From: Tenacibaculum sp. SZ-18
Lineage (GTDB): Bacteria; Bacteroidota; Bacteroidia; Flavobacteriales; Flavobacteriaceae
Length of the DNA stretch: 64,000 nucleotides
Assembly: GCF_002813915.1 (NCBI RefSeq)
Contig: NZ_CP019335.1
Coordinates: 3,331,777-3,395,776, forward strand
Reading direction: 5' to 3'
In this document: positions 1-8,714 of the stretch, piece by piece
Numbering within the stretch: the first letter of the stretch is position 1
How the letters are laid out: each line of letters begins with the position of its first letter
The notes under the pieces: generated by a model
What the model was told of the DNA's origin: nothing
What the model saw: the letters and a program-made list of their open reading frames with translations, nothing else
Database searches by the model: none
Made by a program: the position numbers and the translations under genes

Positions 1-2
1 CT

Positions 3-314
3 TCCGACTTAAGAAAGTTCGGTAAAATAACAGAATGGAGTGAAGAACTTGGAAACAAGTTCTTCGACTATTATGGTAAAGTTTTTGAAGAAGGAGCACT
101 TACCGCTCGAGAAAAAAGTTTAATAGCACTAGCCGTAGCACATACAGAGCAATGTCCATATTGCATTGATGCATATACAAAAGATGGATTACAACGTGGA
201 ATCACAAAAGAAGAAATGATGGAAGCTATTCACGTTGGAGCAGCAATTAAAAGTGGTGCTACCTTAGTTCACGGTGTTCAAATGATGAACAAAGTGAACA
301 AATTAGAAATGTAA
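3..314 (+). CDS. Arsenosugar-associated AhpD-like (carboxymuconolactone decarboxylase family) protein, 5' truncated by the window edge
   Basis: The reading frame is open from the first bases and ends with TAA at 312-314; the N-terminus lies outside the window. The visible 103 residues are an AhpD-like all-helical domain with the paired cysteine motif EQCPYCID, followed by a helix (EEMMEAIHVGAAIKSGATLVHG) typical of the family. AhpD proteins use the CxxC pair and a nearby His in peroxidase or thiol-disulfide chemistry. A member of this family regularly sits beside arsS in arsenosugar clusters and is named a peroxidase-like protein there. It lies 7 bases before arsS on the same strand, so it is almost certainly the upstream part of the same operon. 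Its exact reaction is unknown; thiol redox chemistry on arsenic intermediates is an inference. Confidence 0.85.
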   Translation, partial: SDLRKFGKITEWSEELGNKFFDYYGKVFEEGALTAREKSLIALAVAHTEQCPYCIDAYTKDGLQRGITKEEMMEAIHVGAAIKSGATLVHGVQMMNKVNKLEM

Positions 315-321
315 TAGATCA

Positions 322-1374
322 ATGAAGAAATCGCTTTTGGCAAGAAATAACGATTTAGCAAACACTGAGCGTCAATTAGAAATTCTATCAAATGGAATTT
401 TTAAGGATGGTGAATTACCTACGTTTGCTGAAAAAATTAAGGAAACAAATCAATTTCCTTTACAGCCTAAGAAATTAGAAATTCTACAAATAAACCTAGG
501 TTACATGTGTAATCAAGTTTGTGCTCACTGTCATGTAGACGCTGGTCCTGATAGAAAAGAAATCATGACTCAAGAAACCATGAATCAGTGTTTAGAGGTA
601 ATTAAAAAAACTGGTGCACACACTTTAGATTTAACTGGTGGAGCTCCAGAGATGAATCCTAAGTTTCGTTGGTTTGTAGAAGAAGCTTCAAAAGCTGGAA
701 TTAAAGATTTTATCGTCCGATCGAATCTGACCATTATTCGTGCGAATAAAAAGTATTACGATCTACCTGAGTTCTTTAAAAAACATAATGTTCATGTTGT
801 CTCATCTATGCCGCACTGGACACGTGGAAAAACAGATAAGCAACGTGGTGATGGAGTTTTCGATAAATCCATCAAAGCATTACAAATGTTAAATAATGTT
901 GGTTACGGAAAAGAAGATTCTGGATTACAATTAGATCTTGTTTACAATCCATCAGGTGCATTTTTACCAGGTGATCAAGCTGGCTTAGAAAGTGATTTCA
1001 AGAAAGCATTGTTAGAAGATTTTAATATTGTTTTCAATAATTTATTTGCTATCACAAATCTACCTATTAGTAGATTTCTAGATTATTTAATTGCTTCTGA
1101 AAATTATGAAGACTATATGTATGCTTTAGTCGAAGCATATAATCCTATGGCGGTTGAAAATGTAATGTGTACGAATACACTTTCTGTTAGTTGGGATGGC
1201 TGGTTATACGATTGTGATTTTAACCAAATGCTTAATCTGAAAGTTGCTAGTAAAGTAAAACATATTTCAGAATACAATGAAGAATTGTTGAGAAAACGTA
1301 ATATCATTATCAACCAACATTGTTACGGTTGTACTGCCGGAGCGGGAAGTAGCTGTCAAGGAACTGTAGCTTAA
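322..1374 (+). CDS. arsS: Arsenosugar biosynthesis radical SAM protein ArsS
   Basis: A 350-residue radical SAM enzyme. The [4Fe-4S]-binding CxxxCxxC motif is at Cys63, Cys67 and Cys70 (GYMCNQVCAHCHVDAGP), followed by the DLTGGAPEMNP strand that matches the GGE-like SAM contact. A cysteine-rich C-terminus (CTNTLSVSWDGWLYDCDFN, then CYGCTAGAGSSC) looks like an auxiliary cluster region. ArsS is known to transfer the 5'-deoxyadenosyl group of SAM onto trivalent dimethylarsenic, giving the arsenic-nucleoside precursor of arsenosugars. The product of arsM at the end of this operon is its substrate, and the PNP gene three positions downstream fits removal of adenine from its product. Full length; the ATG start follows the upstream stop by 7 bases. 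Confidence 0.93.
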   Translation: MKKSLLARNNDLANTERQLEILSNGIFKDGELPTFAEKIKETNQFPLQPKKLEILQINLGYMCNQVCAHCHVDAGPDRKEIMTQETMNQCLEVIKKTGAHTLDLTGGAPEMNPKFRWFVEEASKAGIKDFIVRSNLTIIRANKKYYDLPEFFKKHNVHVVSSMPHWTRGKTDKQRGDGVFDKSIKALQMLNNVGYGKEDSGLQLDLVYNPSGAFLPGDQAGLESDFKKALLEDFNIVFNNLFAITNLPISRFLDYLIASENYEDYMYALVEAYNPMAVENVMCTNTLSVSWDGWLYDCDFNQMLNLKVASKVKHISEYNEELLRKRNIIINQHCYGCTAGAGSSCQGTVA

Positions 1375-1378
1375 GCAA

Positions 1379-1876
1379 ATGAAACAATTAGTCTTCCTCT
1401 TTTCATTGTTTTTAATTCAAACTACCCAAGCACAGGGAAGTTTAAAGAAGTTGTTGAAAAAATTCAACCAAGAATCAGTCCCTTATATTCATGTTGAAAA
1501 TTTAGATGATAAAGATGAAAATACAGTGTTATTAGATGCTCGTGAACCAATAGAGTTTGAAGTAAGTCATTTAAAAAACGCTATTTGTGTTGGTTATGAT
1601 CATTTCGATTTACAAAAAACACTACAACAATTACCAGAAGATAAAAACGCCAAAATAGTAGTATATTGTTCTATAGGTATTCGTTCAGAAGATGTTGCAG
1701 AACAACTTAAAAAAGCGGGATACACAAACGTATTCAACTTATATGGCGGTATTTTTGAATGGAAAAATAATGGGAATAGGGTTCTAAATAAAAACAATAA
1801 CCCCACAGAAGAAGTCCATGCTTTCAATAAAGAATGGGGAGTATGGTTAACGAAAGGAATTAAGATATATGAGTAA
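1379..1876 (+). CDS. Exported rhodanese-like domain protein of the arsenosugar operon
   Basis: 165 residues: an N-terminal signal peptide (MKQLVFLFSLFLIQTTQAQG, likely cleaved near residue 19) followed by one rhodanese domain. The domain shows the LLDAREPIEF strand and the active-site loop VVYCSIGIRSE with Cys97 as persulfide-forming residue, then the GYTNVFNLYGGIFEW segment that closes such domains. It starts 4 bases after arsS and its end overlaps the next gene by 8 bases, so it is translated with the operon. Rhodaneses carry sulfur or, in arsenate reductase relatives, handle oxyanions; here a role in thio-arsenic chemistry or arsenate handling in the periplasm is possible but not shown. 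The signal peptide is notable, since the other pathway enzymes look cytoplasmic. Confidence 0.85.
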   Translation: MKQLVFLFSLFLIQTTQAQGSLKKLLKKFNQESVPYIHVENLDDKDENTVLLDAREPIEFEVSHLKNAICVGYDHFDLQKTLQQLPEDKNAKIVVYCSIGIRSEDVAEQLKKAGYTNVFNLYGGIFEWKNNGNRVLNKNNNPTEEVHAFNKEWGVWLTKGIKIYE

Positions 1877-2474
1877 AAATTTGTTGATGATTTTTACCAG
1901 AAATCCTGAATTAGGAAAGGTAAAAACTCGACTTGCAAAATCTCTAGGTGACAAAAAAGCACTTGAGATCTATAAATTCTTATTAAACAGAACAAAAGAA
2001 GTAACACAGCAAATATCATCTGATAAGGCAGTGTTTTATTCTGTTAAGGTAAGAGATAATGATATATGGGATGCTACCGTATTTCAAAAATTACAACAAG
2101 AAGGTGATGATTTAGGAGAACGAATGCAAAATGCATTCACAACTGCTTTCTCAATGGGATACGAAAAAGTTGCCATAATTGGGAGTGATTTATACGAATT
2201 AGAATCACATCATATTGATGAAGCTTTTCATCAATTGAACTCAAATGATGTTGTAATTGGTCCTGCAGAAGATGGTGGATATTATCTATTGGCCGCAAAA
2301 CAAGTTTATCCCGATGTTTTTAATAATAAAGATTGGGGAACCTCATCTATTCGAGAAGCGACTTTAAACGACTTAAAAAAACAAAGCGTATTTTTATTAC
2401 CAATACTTAACGATGTTGATGTTGTTGAAGACATTCGAGATCATCCAGCATTCACACAATTTTTAAAGCCATGA
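1869..2474 (+). CDS. TIGR04282-type arsenosugar glycosyltransferase (DUF2064)
   Basis: 201 residues with the DUF2064/CofC-like nucleotide-diphospho-sugar transferase fold. The N-terminal motif LMIFTRNPELGKVKTRLAKS is the phosphate-binding loop typical of the family. Further hallmarks are GDDLGERMQNAF, the metal-site region KVAIIGSDLYEL, and VIGPAEDGGYYLLA. TIGR04282 proteins are found in arsenosugar clusters and are thought to extend or swap the sugar of the ribosyl-arsenical. The start overlaps the rhodanese by 8 bases and its TGA stop overlaps the next ATG as ATGA, which implies translational coupling. The donor and acceptor cannot be read from sequence. Confidence 0.88.
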   Translation: MSKNLLMIFTRNPELGKVKTRLAKSLGDKKALEIYKFLLNRTKEVTQQISSDKAVFYSVKVRDNDIWDATVFQKLQQEGDDLGERMQNAFTTAFSMGYEKVAIIGSDLYELESHHIDEAFHQLNSNDVVIGPAEDGGYYLLAAKQVYPDVFNNKDWGTSSIREATLNDLKKQSVFLLPILNDVDVVEDIRDHPAFTQFLKP

Positions 2475-3286
2475 AACGACAACAACTGAAAGAAACTATA
2501 AAATATATAACTGATAAAAATATTGATACTCCAGAAGTAGGAATTGTATTAGGAACAGGTTTAGGTAAGTTAGTTGACGACATAGAAATCAACCAAGAAA
2601 TCCAATACGGTGAAATTCCAAACTTTCCAGAAGCAACAGTTGAGTTCCATTCAGGAAAATTAATCTTTGGTAAATTATCAGGTAAAAGTGTGGTTGTAAT
2701 GTCTGGTCGTTTTCATTTGTATGAAGGTTATACTCCTTGGGAAGTTACTTATGGAATTAGAACAATGCACGGATTAGGAATTAAAACTCTTTTAATTTCA
2801 AATGCTGCAGGAGCAATTAATCTTTCATACAAAAAAGGAGACTTAATGTTAATTGAAGACCACATCAATTTACAAGGTAGTTCTCCATTAGCTTTTAAAC
2901 AAGCAAAAGAATTCGGGAACATTTTTGCAGACATGTTAGAACCATATTCAAGAAAATTGAACGACCGTCTGAAAGTTATTGCAAAACAGAACGACATAAA
3001 CCTACATGAAGGAATTTATGCAAGTGTATTAGGTCCGCAATTAGAAACACGCGCTGAATACAGAATGCTTCAAATATTAGAAACAGATGCTGTTGGAATG
3101 AGTACTGTTCCTGAAGTAATTGTCGCTAAACAATTAAATATTCCTTGTTGTGCGATTTCGGTTTTAACCGATGAATGTGACCCTAAAAATCTACAGCCTG
3201 TAGATATTTCAGATATTATTGCAGTCGCAGGTAAAGCGGAACCAAAACTGATTACATTGTTTAAAGAATTGATTAGTAAATTATAG
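2471..3286 (+). CDS. Purine-nucleoside phosphorylase (class I, trimeric type)
   Basis: 271 residues, the usual length of class I PNPs. Visible signatures are the phosphate-binding GTGLGKL loop, the MSGRFHLYEGY motif, SNAAGAIN, and the base-binding stretch VGMSTVPEVIVAKQ. The enzyme cleaves purine nucleosides with phosphate to give the base and ribose-1-phosphate. Its position between the glycosyltransferase (ATGA overlap) and arsM makes it likely that it acts on the deoxyadenosine-arsenical made by ArsS, releasing adenine. It could also be the general salvage PNP of the cell; the window does not show a second copy, so both roles are open. Confidence 0.92.
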   Translation: MKRQQLKETIKYITDKNIDTPEVGIVLGTGLGKLVDDIEINQEIQYGEIPNFPEATVEFHSGKLIFGKLSGKSVVVMSGRFHLYEGYTPWEVTYGIRTMHGLGIKTLLISNAAGAINLSYKKGDLMLIEDHINLQGSSPLAFKQAKEFGNIFADMLEPYSRKLNDRLKVIAKQNDINLHEGIYASVLGPQLETRAEYRMLQILETDAVGMSTVPEVIVAKQLNIPCCAISVLTDECDPKNLQPVDISDIIAVAGKAEPKLITLFKELISKL

Positions 3287-3369
3287 AGAAAAAAACGACA
3301 AGCGAAAAGAGAAAAATATTTTTATTATCAATATTTAAAAAAATCAAGGCTGTCTAGAATCATATAAAA

Positions 3370-4338
3370 ATGAGTTATTTAGAAACAACAAAAGATGTAT
3401 ATAAAGAAGCAGCTTTAACACCAGATGTTGGATTATGCTGTACTACTAACCCTATTTGGGAACTACCAGGTTTAAAAATCCCTAAAATTATGCAAGAAAT
3501 GAACTACGGTTGTGGCTCTACTGTGCATGCAAGAGATTTAACTAATAATCCAAAAGTTTTATACGTAGGAGTTGGCGGAGGAATGGAATTATTACAATTT
3601 GCATATTTTTCTCGTCAAAAAAATGGAGTAATTGGTGTAGATGTAGTTGATGAAATGTTAGAAGTTTCAGATAAAAACTTTATTGAAGCCGAGAAACAAA
3701 ACAATTGGTTCAAAAGTGAATTTGTTGACCTACGCAAAGGTGATGCAATGAATTTACCTGTTGAAGATAATTCAATTGATGTTGCTGCACAAAACTGCTT
3801 GTTTAATATTTTTAAAGCAGATGACTTAAAGAAAGCTATTGCTGAAATGTATCGTGTTTTAAAACCACACGGACGTTTAGTTATGAGTGATCCAACTTGT
3901 GAACAACCAATGAATCAAACATTACGTAATGATGAGCGTTTACGTGCATTATGCTTAAGTGGTAGTTTGCCAATTGCAGAATACGTTAAAATGTTAACGG
4001 ATGCTGGTTTCGGTACCATAGAAATTAGAGCGAGAAAGCCATATAGAATTTTAGATCCTTTAAATTATCCAACTGAAGACCTAATTTACATCGAATCAAT
4101 TGAAGTTGCTGCCATTAAAGATCCAATGCCAATAGATGGACCATGTATTTTTACTGGAAAAGCCGCAATTTACTTCGGAGAAGAAGAATATTTTGATGAT
4201 GGAAAAGGTCATACGCTACTTAAAAATCAACCATTAGCTATTTGTGATAAAACTGCTGGTGCTTTAGCAGATTTAGGAAGAAAAGATATTTTCATTTCAG
4301 AATCTACTTTCCATTATGATGGTGGCGGATGTTGTTAA
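3370..4338 (+). CDS. arsM: Arsenosugar biosynthesis arsenite methyltransferase ArsM
   Basis: 322-residue SAM-dependent methyltransferase. Motif I is VLYVGVGGGMELLQF (residues 63-77) and the post-motif acidic residue is in VIGVDVVDEML. Conserved cysteines match those that bind As(III): Cys23/Cys24 (GLCCTT), Cys48 (YGCGST), Cys143 (AQNCLFN) and Cys195 (RALCLSGSLP). The protein ends in GGGCC. ArsM methylates arsenite to mono- and dimethylated forms, which feed ArsS. An 83-base gap separates it from PNP without a visible terminator, and a strong hairpin terminator follows 22 bases after the stop, so it is the last gene of the operon. Confidence 0.92.
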   Translation: MSYLETTKDVYKEAALTPDVGLCCTTNPIWELPGLKIPKIMQEMNYGCGSTVHARDLTNNPKVLYVGVGGGMELLQFAYFSRQKNGVIGVDVVDEMLEVSDKNFIEAEKQNNWFKSEFVDLRKGDAMNLPVEDNSIDVAAQNCLFNIFKADDLKKAIAEMYRVLKPHGRLVMSDPTCEQPMNQTLRNDERLRALCLSGSLPIAEYVKMLTDAGFGTIEIRARKPYRILDPLNYPTEDLIYIESIEVAAIKDPMPIDGPCIFTGKAAIYFGEEEYFDDGKGHTLLKNQPLAICDKTAGALADLGRKDIFISESTFHYDGGGCC

Positions 4339-4360
4339 AAAAACATAAATCAAGATATAT

Positions 4361-4387
4361 AAACACCTCATATTGAGGTGTTTTTTT
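4361..4387 (+). terminator. Rho-independent terminator of the arsenosugar operon
   Basis: A 10-base perfect stem (AAACACCTCA with TGAGGTGTTT) and a 3-base loop are followed by further Ts. It lies 22 bases after the arsM stop. Confidence 0.9.
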
Positions 4388-4786
4388 GTTATTTCAACTT
4401 TATGTAATATCATCGGGGTTACCTCAACTTAATGTATCGAAGCTAATTAATGCCATAACATCAGTTTTTAAAGAAGGTTACGATGCAGTAATCATCATTG
4501 GAAATAACCTTCCTGATTTTAAAAATGAGTATTATTTTCTGCCATATAGAATCTTCAGAATCAAATTCTCACTTTAAAAACTTCAATAAATGGTAGATAT
4601 AATTTGATTACACTTTAAACAAGTACTTTTCATAAAGAAGAATTTAAAAAGTTACCTTAGCAAAGCAATCTACTTATTACTGCTTTAAAACAGTATTTCA
4701 TATCAAAAAAGCATACCACTAAGCATATTGAAGTATTAAAGAATGTTGATGAAACAAAAAATTTATATCACTTTTTAAATAGATAA
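4386..4786 (+). pseudogene. Truncated, broken DUF2064 (nucleotide-diphospho-sugar transferase-like) gene
   Basis: Three pieces read as one DUF2064 protein with its first part missing. Frame 3 from 4386 gives SSGLPQLN, then FKEGYDAVIIIGNNLPDFK, matching the family's metal-site block GYDxVIxIGxDxP. After a frameshift, NGRYNLITL near 4589 resembles DGGYYLxxL. Frame 2 from 4628 gives FHKEEFKKLP, a TAG at 4658-4660 where the family has Trp, then QSNLLITALKQYF, HIEVLKNVDE and a natural TAA at 4784-4786. So there is a 5' truncation, at least one frameshift and one nonsense codon. It is more diverged than, and not a direct copy of, the intact TIGR04282 gene at 1869-2474. No promoter was seen because the 5' end abuts the terminator. 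Confidence 0.75.
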
Positions 4787-5021
4787 GAAATACCCGTCTG
4801 ATTCTGAAAAATCTTTTACTTTCAATTATTTCTTGTCCAAAAGAGTTTATTATAAATAATTTTGAAAACCTGTAATTTAACATATTCTTCCGATGACTTT
4901 AATAAAAGTTCTCCTTCAATTATGATTTCATAATAAACTCAATTATTACGTCACTATGTTTCTATGAGTAGAATTTTCATGAATCATATTTAATCTAGTT
5001 AATTATCATAGAATTATTATG

Positions 5022-5534
5022 TCTGAAAATAATAGCAATTTAAAATACAGTAAAAGCTCTCAAGAATCTGGACATTATTTAATAACCAAAATTTATCTTG
5101 GAAATCAATATCGATTAGAAATTCAATTTATCGATTTTCACACATATTAGAAATCTAAAATTCAAATCAACTTAGGTAAAACAACAACTTTAGATATCGC
5201 ATTAACTTAAGAAAGCACTGCTCTTAATGAAGTAGTCATTAATTCTTCCGTAACTAAAAAAACTAGAAATATTTCATTTAAAAACAACGATAATTTACAA
5301 GTAAGCTTTGATGTATTTAATGTATTGAATTTGTTAAATAAAAACTGACCATATTTAGTTTTTGTACCGAAATTCATAAATTCCACCTTTAACTTATTCG
5401 AATTTCAAGGAATACAAAACCATTAACCTGTTTATTAATTCACTTTAAATGAAAATACAAAACCTTGAGTACTTGATTTTATTAATTTAAGATGTAAAGC
5501 ACAATTAGGATTGCAGTATTTGTTTAAGGGATAG
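5022..5534 (+). pseudogene. Decayed TonB-dependent (Oar-like) outer membrane receptor with internal deletion
   Basis: One frame can be read through several stops. Around 5094-5250 it gives YLGNQYRLEIQFIDF, then INLGKTTTLDIAL and STALNEVVINSS, the carboxypeptidase-like domain and TonB-box region of Oar-type receptors. From 5289 it gives DNLQVSFDVFNVLNLLNK and from 5439 FTLNENTKP, VLDFINLR, KAQLGLQYLF, which are the last barrel strands of such receptors. About 2.5 kb of plug and barrel are therefore missing. In-frame stops are TAG 5148, TAA 5208, TGA 5346 and TGA 5466. The two TGAs stand where this family usually has Trp (LLNKxW, TKPW). The region from 4787 to 5021 shows nothing recognisable. 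Confidence 0.72.
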
Positions 5535-5675
5535 CATATTAATTATTCTAACTAAATAAAAACCTAAATATATTTTATTTTTAGATGTATACTTTTAAAT
5601 CCGTAGTAGATAATTTCCCATAGATGAATAATAAACTATCTTAGTACTATTAATTTTAAATAAACTCGACCTATT

Positions 5676-8024
5676 ATGAAAAAAGGCAAACTAATTTTTG
5701 CTTCAATCTTAATTCTCATAATAATTGCTGTAGTTGTTTATATTTCCAATATCAACAACTTTAAAAGAGAAGGAACTGTACAAATTTCAAAAAACACCGC
5801 TCCAATACAAATTCATAGAGATGAAAATGGTATTCCGTATGTTGTTGCTGAAAATAAGGCCGACGTCATTAGAGGACAAGGATTTGTATCTGCTCAAGAT
5901 CGTCTTTTCCAAATAGAATTTTATAGAGCACTAATTAAAGGAGAATTAGCAGAAATAATTGGACCTTCAATGGTGCAATCTGATATTAAAATGCGAGTTT
6001 TCAATTTACCTCAACATGCAAAAAATAGCTTTGCTAATTTAAATAAAGAGACTGTAGATTTTTTGACTTGGTACTGCGAAGGTTTTAATGAATACCTTTC
6101 AACTAGTGCAAATGAATTTCCAGTAGAATTAGGTTTACTTGGTATCCAACCATCAGAAATTCAACCTTTGGACATTATGAATATAATTCTATTTATAGGT
6201 TTTACTCATGGTAGAGATATGGAGGATGAAATTTTAACATTAAATCTAGCCACAAAATCTACTTTAGATAAAAACATATTTCCATTAAACATAAACCCTG
6301 ACAGAACAAAACCATTGCTTATTGATTTTAATAAAATTAAAGCTGCTCTTTCAGAAAAACTAAATGTCGAGCCTACTAAAATGTCTCCAACATTATTACC
6401 GCTGCCTGAATTCGGATCTAACAACTGGGCCGTTTCTGGTGAAAAATCAGCTTCAGGTAAAGTTATTGTTTGCAATGATCCTCATGTTGATTCTAGATTG
6501 CTTCCTGGAATTTTTCATCCTATTGGTTTGTCATGTCCAGAATTTAAAAGTGCTGGAATTGCAATTCCAGGTATTCCCGGGATTCTTGGTGGTCGTAACG
6601 AATTTGTTTCTTTTGGAGTTACCAATGGTTATGGTGATAGTCAAGATTTATTTATAGAAAAAACCGAGGGTGATTTCTATTTTGCCGGAGAGGAAAAACT
6701 TCCAATTTCAAAAAGAAAAGAAATTATAAAAGTTAAAGATGGCGAAGATGTTGAAATTGAAGTTCGATCAACAGTTCGTGGTCCAATAATTTCCGATTTC
6801 GACGTTTTTGGAATTATGACTGAAGATATTGTTAGTTTACAATGGTCACTTGCTTATTCAAGAAGTAAATCTATTGGTTTTGAGCGGTTTTTAGAATCTA
6901 AAAATGTATCAGAATTAAGAGAAGCATTATTCGGGGTAGATAATATATTTTTCAACTTTGTTTTCGGAGATGTAGAAGGGAATATAGCGCATCAAGCTAC
7001 AGGTTTGATTCCCAAAAGAGTAAACAGTCAAGGAATGACTAAAGAAACTCAAACTTTTGATGAATTTATTCCTAAAGATAGTATGCCGCATATGATAAAT
7101 CCTAAGAAAAATTGGGTAGCAACAGCAAACCATGATACGCGTCCTGATGATTATCCTTTTTATTACTCAGAGCATTTCTCACCGAATTATCGCTACTTAA
7201 GAATCAAAGAGGTTTTAAGTGAAAATCGCAAGTTTAGTAAGGATGATTTATGGCAACTCATTCTAGATTGTAAAAACATGCAAGCAGAAAGATTGGCTCC
7301 TATTTTTGAAGCTGCTTTGAACAAAAACGACGAAACAAAAGAATTGGGTGAAATACTAAGTAACTGGAATTATGTTGATGATGTAAATGCGCAAGGTGGA
7401 GCTGTTTATAATGTATTGTATGAATATTTGGCAACTTTAATTTTAAACGATGAATTACCAGATGAGTTAGAAGACACATTCTGGAGTAGCGGATATTACT
7501 GGATGCAAAAATTAGATGATTTAATTGTTACGAATCACAAAGTTATAGATAACACCACTACACCTGAAGTTGAAACTCTAGATGATTTAATTGTTCAAGC
7601 TGGAATCATGACTACAAAGTATCTTACTAAAGAAATTGGTCCTAATTCCAAAGAATGGACTTGGGGTAAAATTCATAAAATATATTTCGCCAGCCCAATT
7701 CGTCAAGAAGGTTTTGGTAAATCTTTACTTGGTTTTGAAGAATTCCCTAAAAGTGGTTCTAATCAAACCATAAATAGAGGAATGTATAAAAAAACTAAAG
7801 ATCTCAACTTTGATACTGGTTGGTTTAGTTCATTCAGAATGGTTGCTGATTTAAGCGATTCTGAAAAATTTATGGGAGCTCTTGCTGGAGGAAATTCAGC
7901 TAGAATATTCCATCCATATTATAAATCTCAAGTAGAAATCTGGAAAAATAATACTTGGATTCCCTATTGGATTTCTCAAGAAAAAGTAATTGAAAACTCA
8001 AAATATAAACTAGTATTAAACTAA
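5676..8024 (+). CDS. Penicillin acylase family protein (Ntn-hydrolase, acylhomoserine-lactone/aminoglycoside-acylase type)
   Basis: 782 residues. An N-terminal hydrophobic segment (residues 5-24) is a signal anchor or signal peptide. The alpha-chain region holds HRDENGIPYVVAENKADVIRGQGF, typical of S45 peptidases. Ser248 in EFGSNNWAVSG is the predicted N-terminal nucleophile of the beta chain after self-cleavage at Gly-Ser, and later NPKKNWVATANHD and KSGSNQTINRGMY also match the family. These enzymes hydrolyse amide bonds of acylated substrates such as beta-lactams or N-acyl-homoserine lactones in the periplasm; the substrate here is not known. It stands alone between two pseudogenes and is itself intact. 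Confidence 0.88.
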   Translation: MKKGKLIFASILILIIIAVVVYISNINNFKREGTVQISKNTAPIQIHRDENGIPYVVAENKADVIRGQGFVSAQDRLFQIEFYRALIKGELAEIIGPSMVQSDIKMRVFNLPQHAKNSFANLNKETVDFLTWYCEGFNEYLSTSANEFPVELGLLGIQPSEIQPLDIMNIILFIGFTHGRDMEDEILTLNLATKSTLDKNIFPLNINPDRTKPLLIDFNKIKAALSEKLNVEPTKMSPTLLPLPEFGSNNWAVSGEKSASGKVIVCNDPHVDSRLLPGIFHPIGLSCPEFKSAGIAIPGIPGILGGRNEFVSFGVTNGYGDSQDLFIEKTEGDFYFAGEEKLPISKRKEIIKVKDGEDVEIEVRSTVRGPIISDFDVFGIMTEDIVSLQWSLAYSRSKSIGFERFLESKNVSELREALFGVDNIFFNFVFGDVEGNIAHQATGLIPKRVNSQGMTKETQTFDEFIPKDSMPHMINPKKNWVATANHDTRPDDYPFYYSEHFSPNYRYLRIKEVLSENRKFSKDDLWQLILDCKNMQAERLAPIFEAALNKNDETKELGEILSNWNYVDDVNAQGGAVYNVLYEYLATLILNDELPDELEDTFWSSGYYWMQKLDDLIVTNHKVIDNTTTPEVETLDDLIVQAGIMTTKYLTKEIGPNSKEWTWGKIHKIYFASPIRQEGFGKSLLGFEEFPKSGSNQTINRGMYKKTKDLNFDTGWFSSFRMVADLSDSEKFMGALAGGNSARIFHPYYKSQVEIWKNNTWIPYWISQEKVIENSKYKLVLN

Positions 8025-8055
8025 AAAGGTTTTCAAAACTTAATAAGTCAAACTA

Positions 8056-8645
8056 ATGATAAAAAACAACTTCCAAAATCAAAGTGAATTAGTTACTATT
8101 GAAGTGCTTCCGAATGGAAATTCTATTTATGATTCAATTGAAATAAAACACGTTACAATTTTATTATCACAAATAATGAAATACAATTAAAAATTCTTGA
8201 CGATAGAAACTTTGCAACTGCAAACTCTTCTATTTTTGAAATAGGAAATACTTTAGAAGTTAAAGTAGGCTATTATAATCAAAATCATAGTATTTGTTCA
8301 GCAGAAATAATTCGAAAAGAAATTAAAGTTAACGCTAAAATTAGCAATATGTTTATTGTGTATTGTACTTCTATAAACTCACACATTGGTCGCAAAGAAG
8401 CTGTATTCCAATTATCTTCTGGTGAAAATATAATGGATTCAACTATATCAATTAATCGCTCTAATACCAATACTATACATGGAGATATAAAAGTTCAAGG
8501 AACTGAAGTTGTGAATACAAATGACATCGTAACTATTAAAGGATTTGGAGAAAAATTTGATGGAAATACAACAGTATCAAAAATCCATCATGAAATTGGG
8601 AATGGGAATTGGTTGAGTACGTTCTACTTTGGAAATGATTCATAA
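8056..8645 (+). pseudogene. Decayed VgrG-like (type VI secretion/contractile spike) gene with internal deletion and frameshift
   Basis: The first part opens at ATG 8056 (ELVTIEVLPNG) and breaks near 8160. Another frame then runs from about 8160 to 8645. That frame reads NNEIQLKILDDRNFA, FEIGNTLEVKVGYYN, EIIRKEIKVNAKIS, matching the first VgrG domain (NkIPxAxLxIlDG, PGxxIxIkxGY). It jumps to VFQLSSGENIM, HGDIKVQGTEVV, DIVTIKGFGEKFDG and VSKIHHEIGNGNW, which resembles the HGxVkFqGxA, GVGxrFNGkxxVSxVrHei and GxW blocks from just before the VgrG needle domain. The middle and the needle are missing. Although 98 residues are open from 8349, this is not a whole gene. Confidence 0.68.
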
Positions 8646-8714
8646 TACGTTGTAATTATTTATTGCAACAATCGACAATTATGGAGTGTATAATAGTCAT
8701 ATTTTTATAGAAAC

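Noticed and set aside
4386..4577. 63-codon open frame starting at TTG
   Set aside because: It lacks the family's N-terminus, starts inside a terminator and continues in another frame; it is a piece of the DUF2064 pseudogene.
5022..5534. TGA read as tryptophan (alternative genetic code)
   Set aside because: TGA ends intact genes here, for example at 2472-2474 and 58008-58010, and other stops and deletions are present in the remnants.
8349..8645. 98-codon open frame as an intact small gene
   Set aside because: The same frame extends upstream without a start and the translation joins distant VgrG blocks, so it is a remnant.
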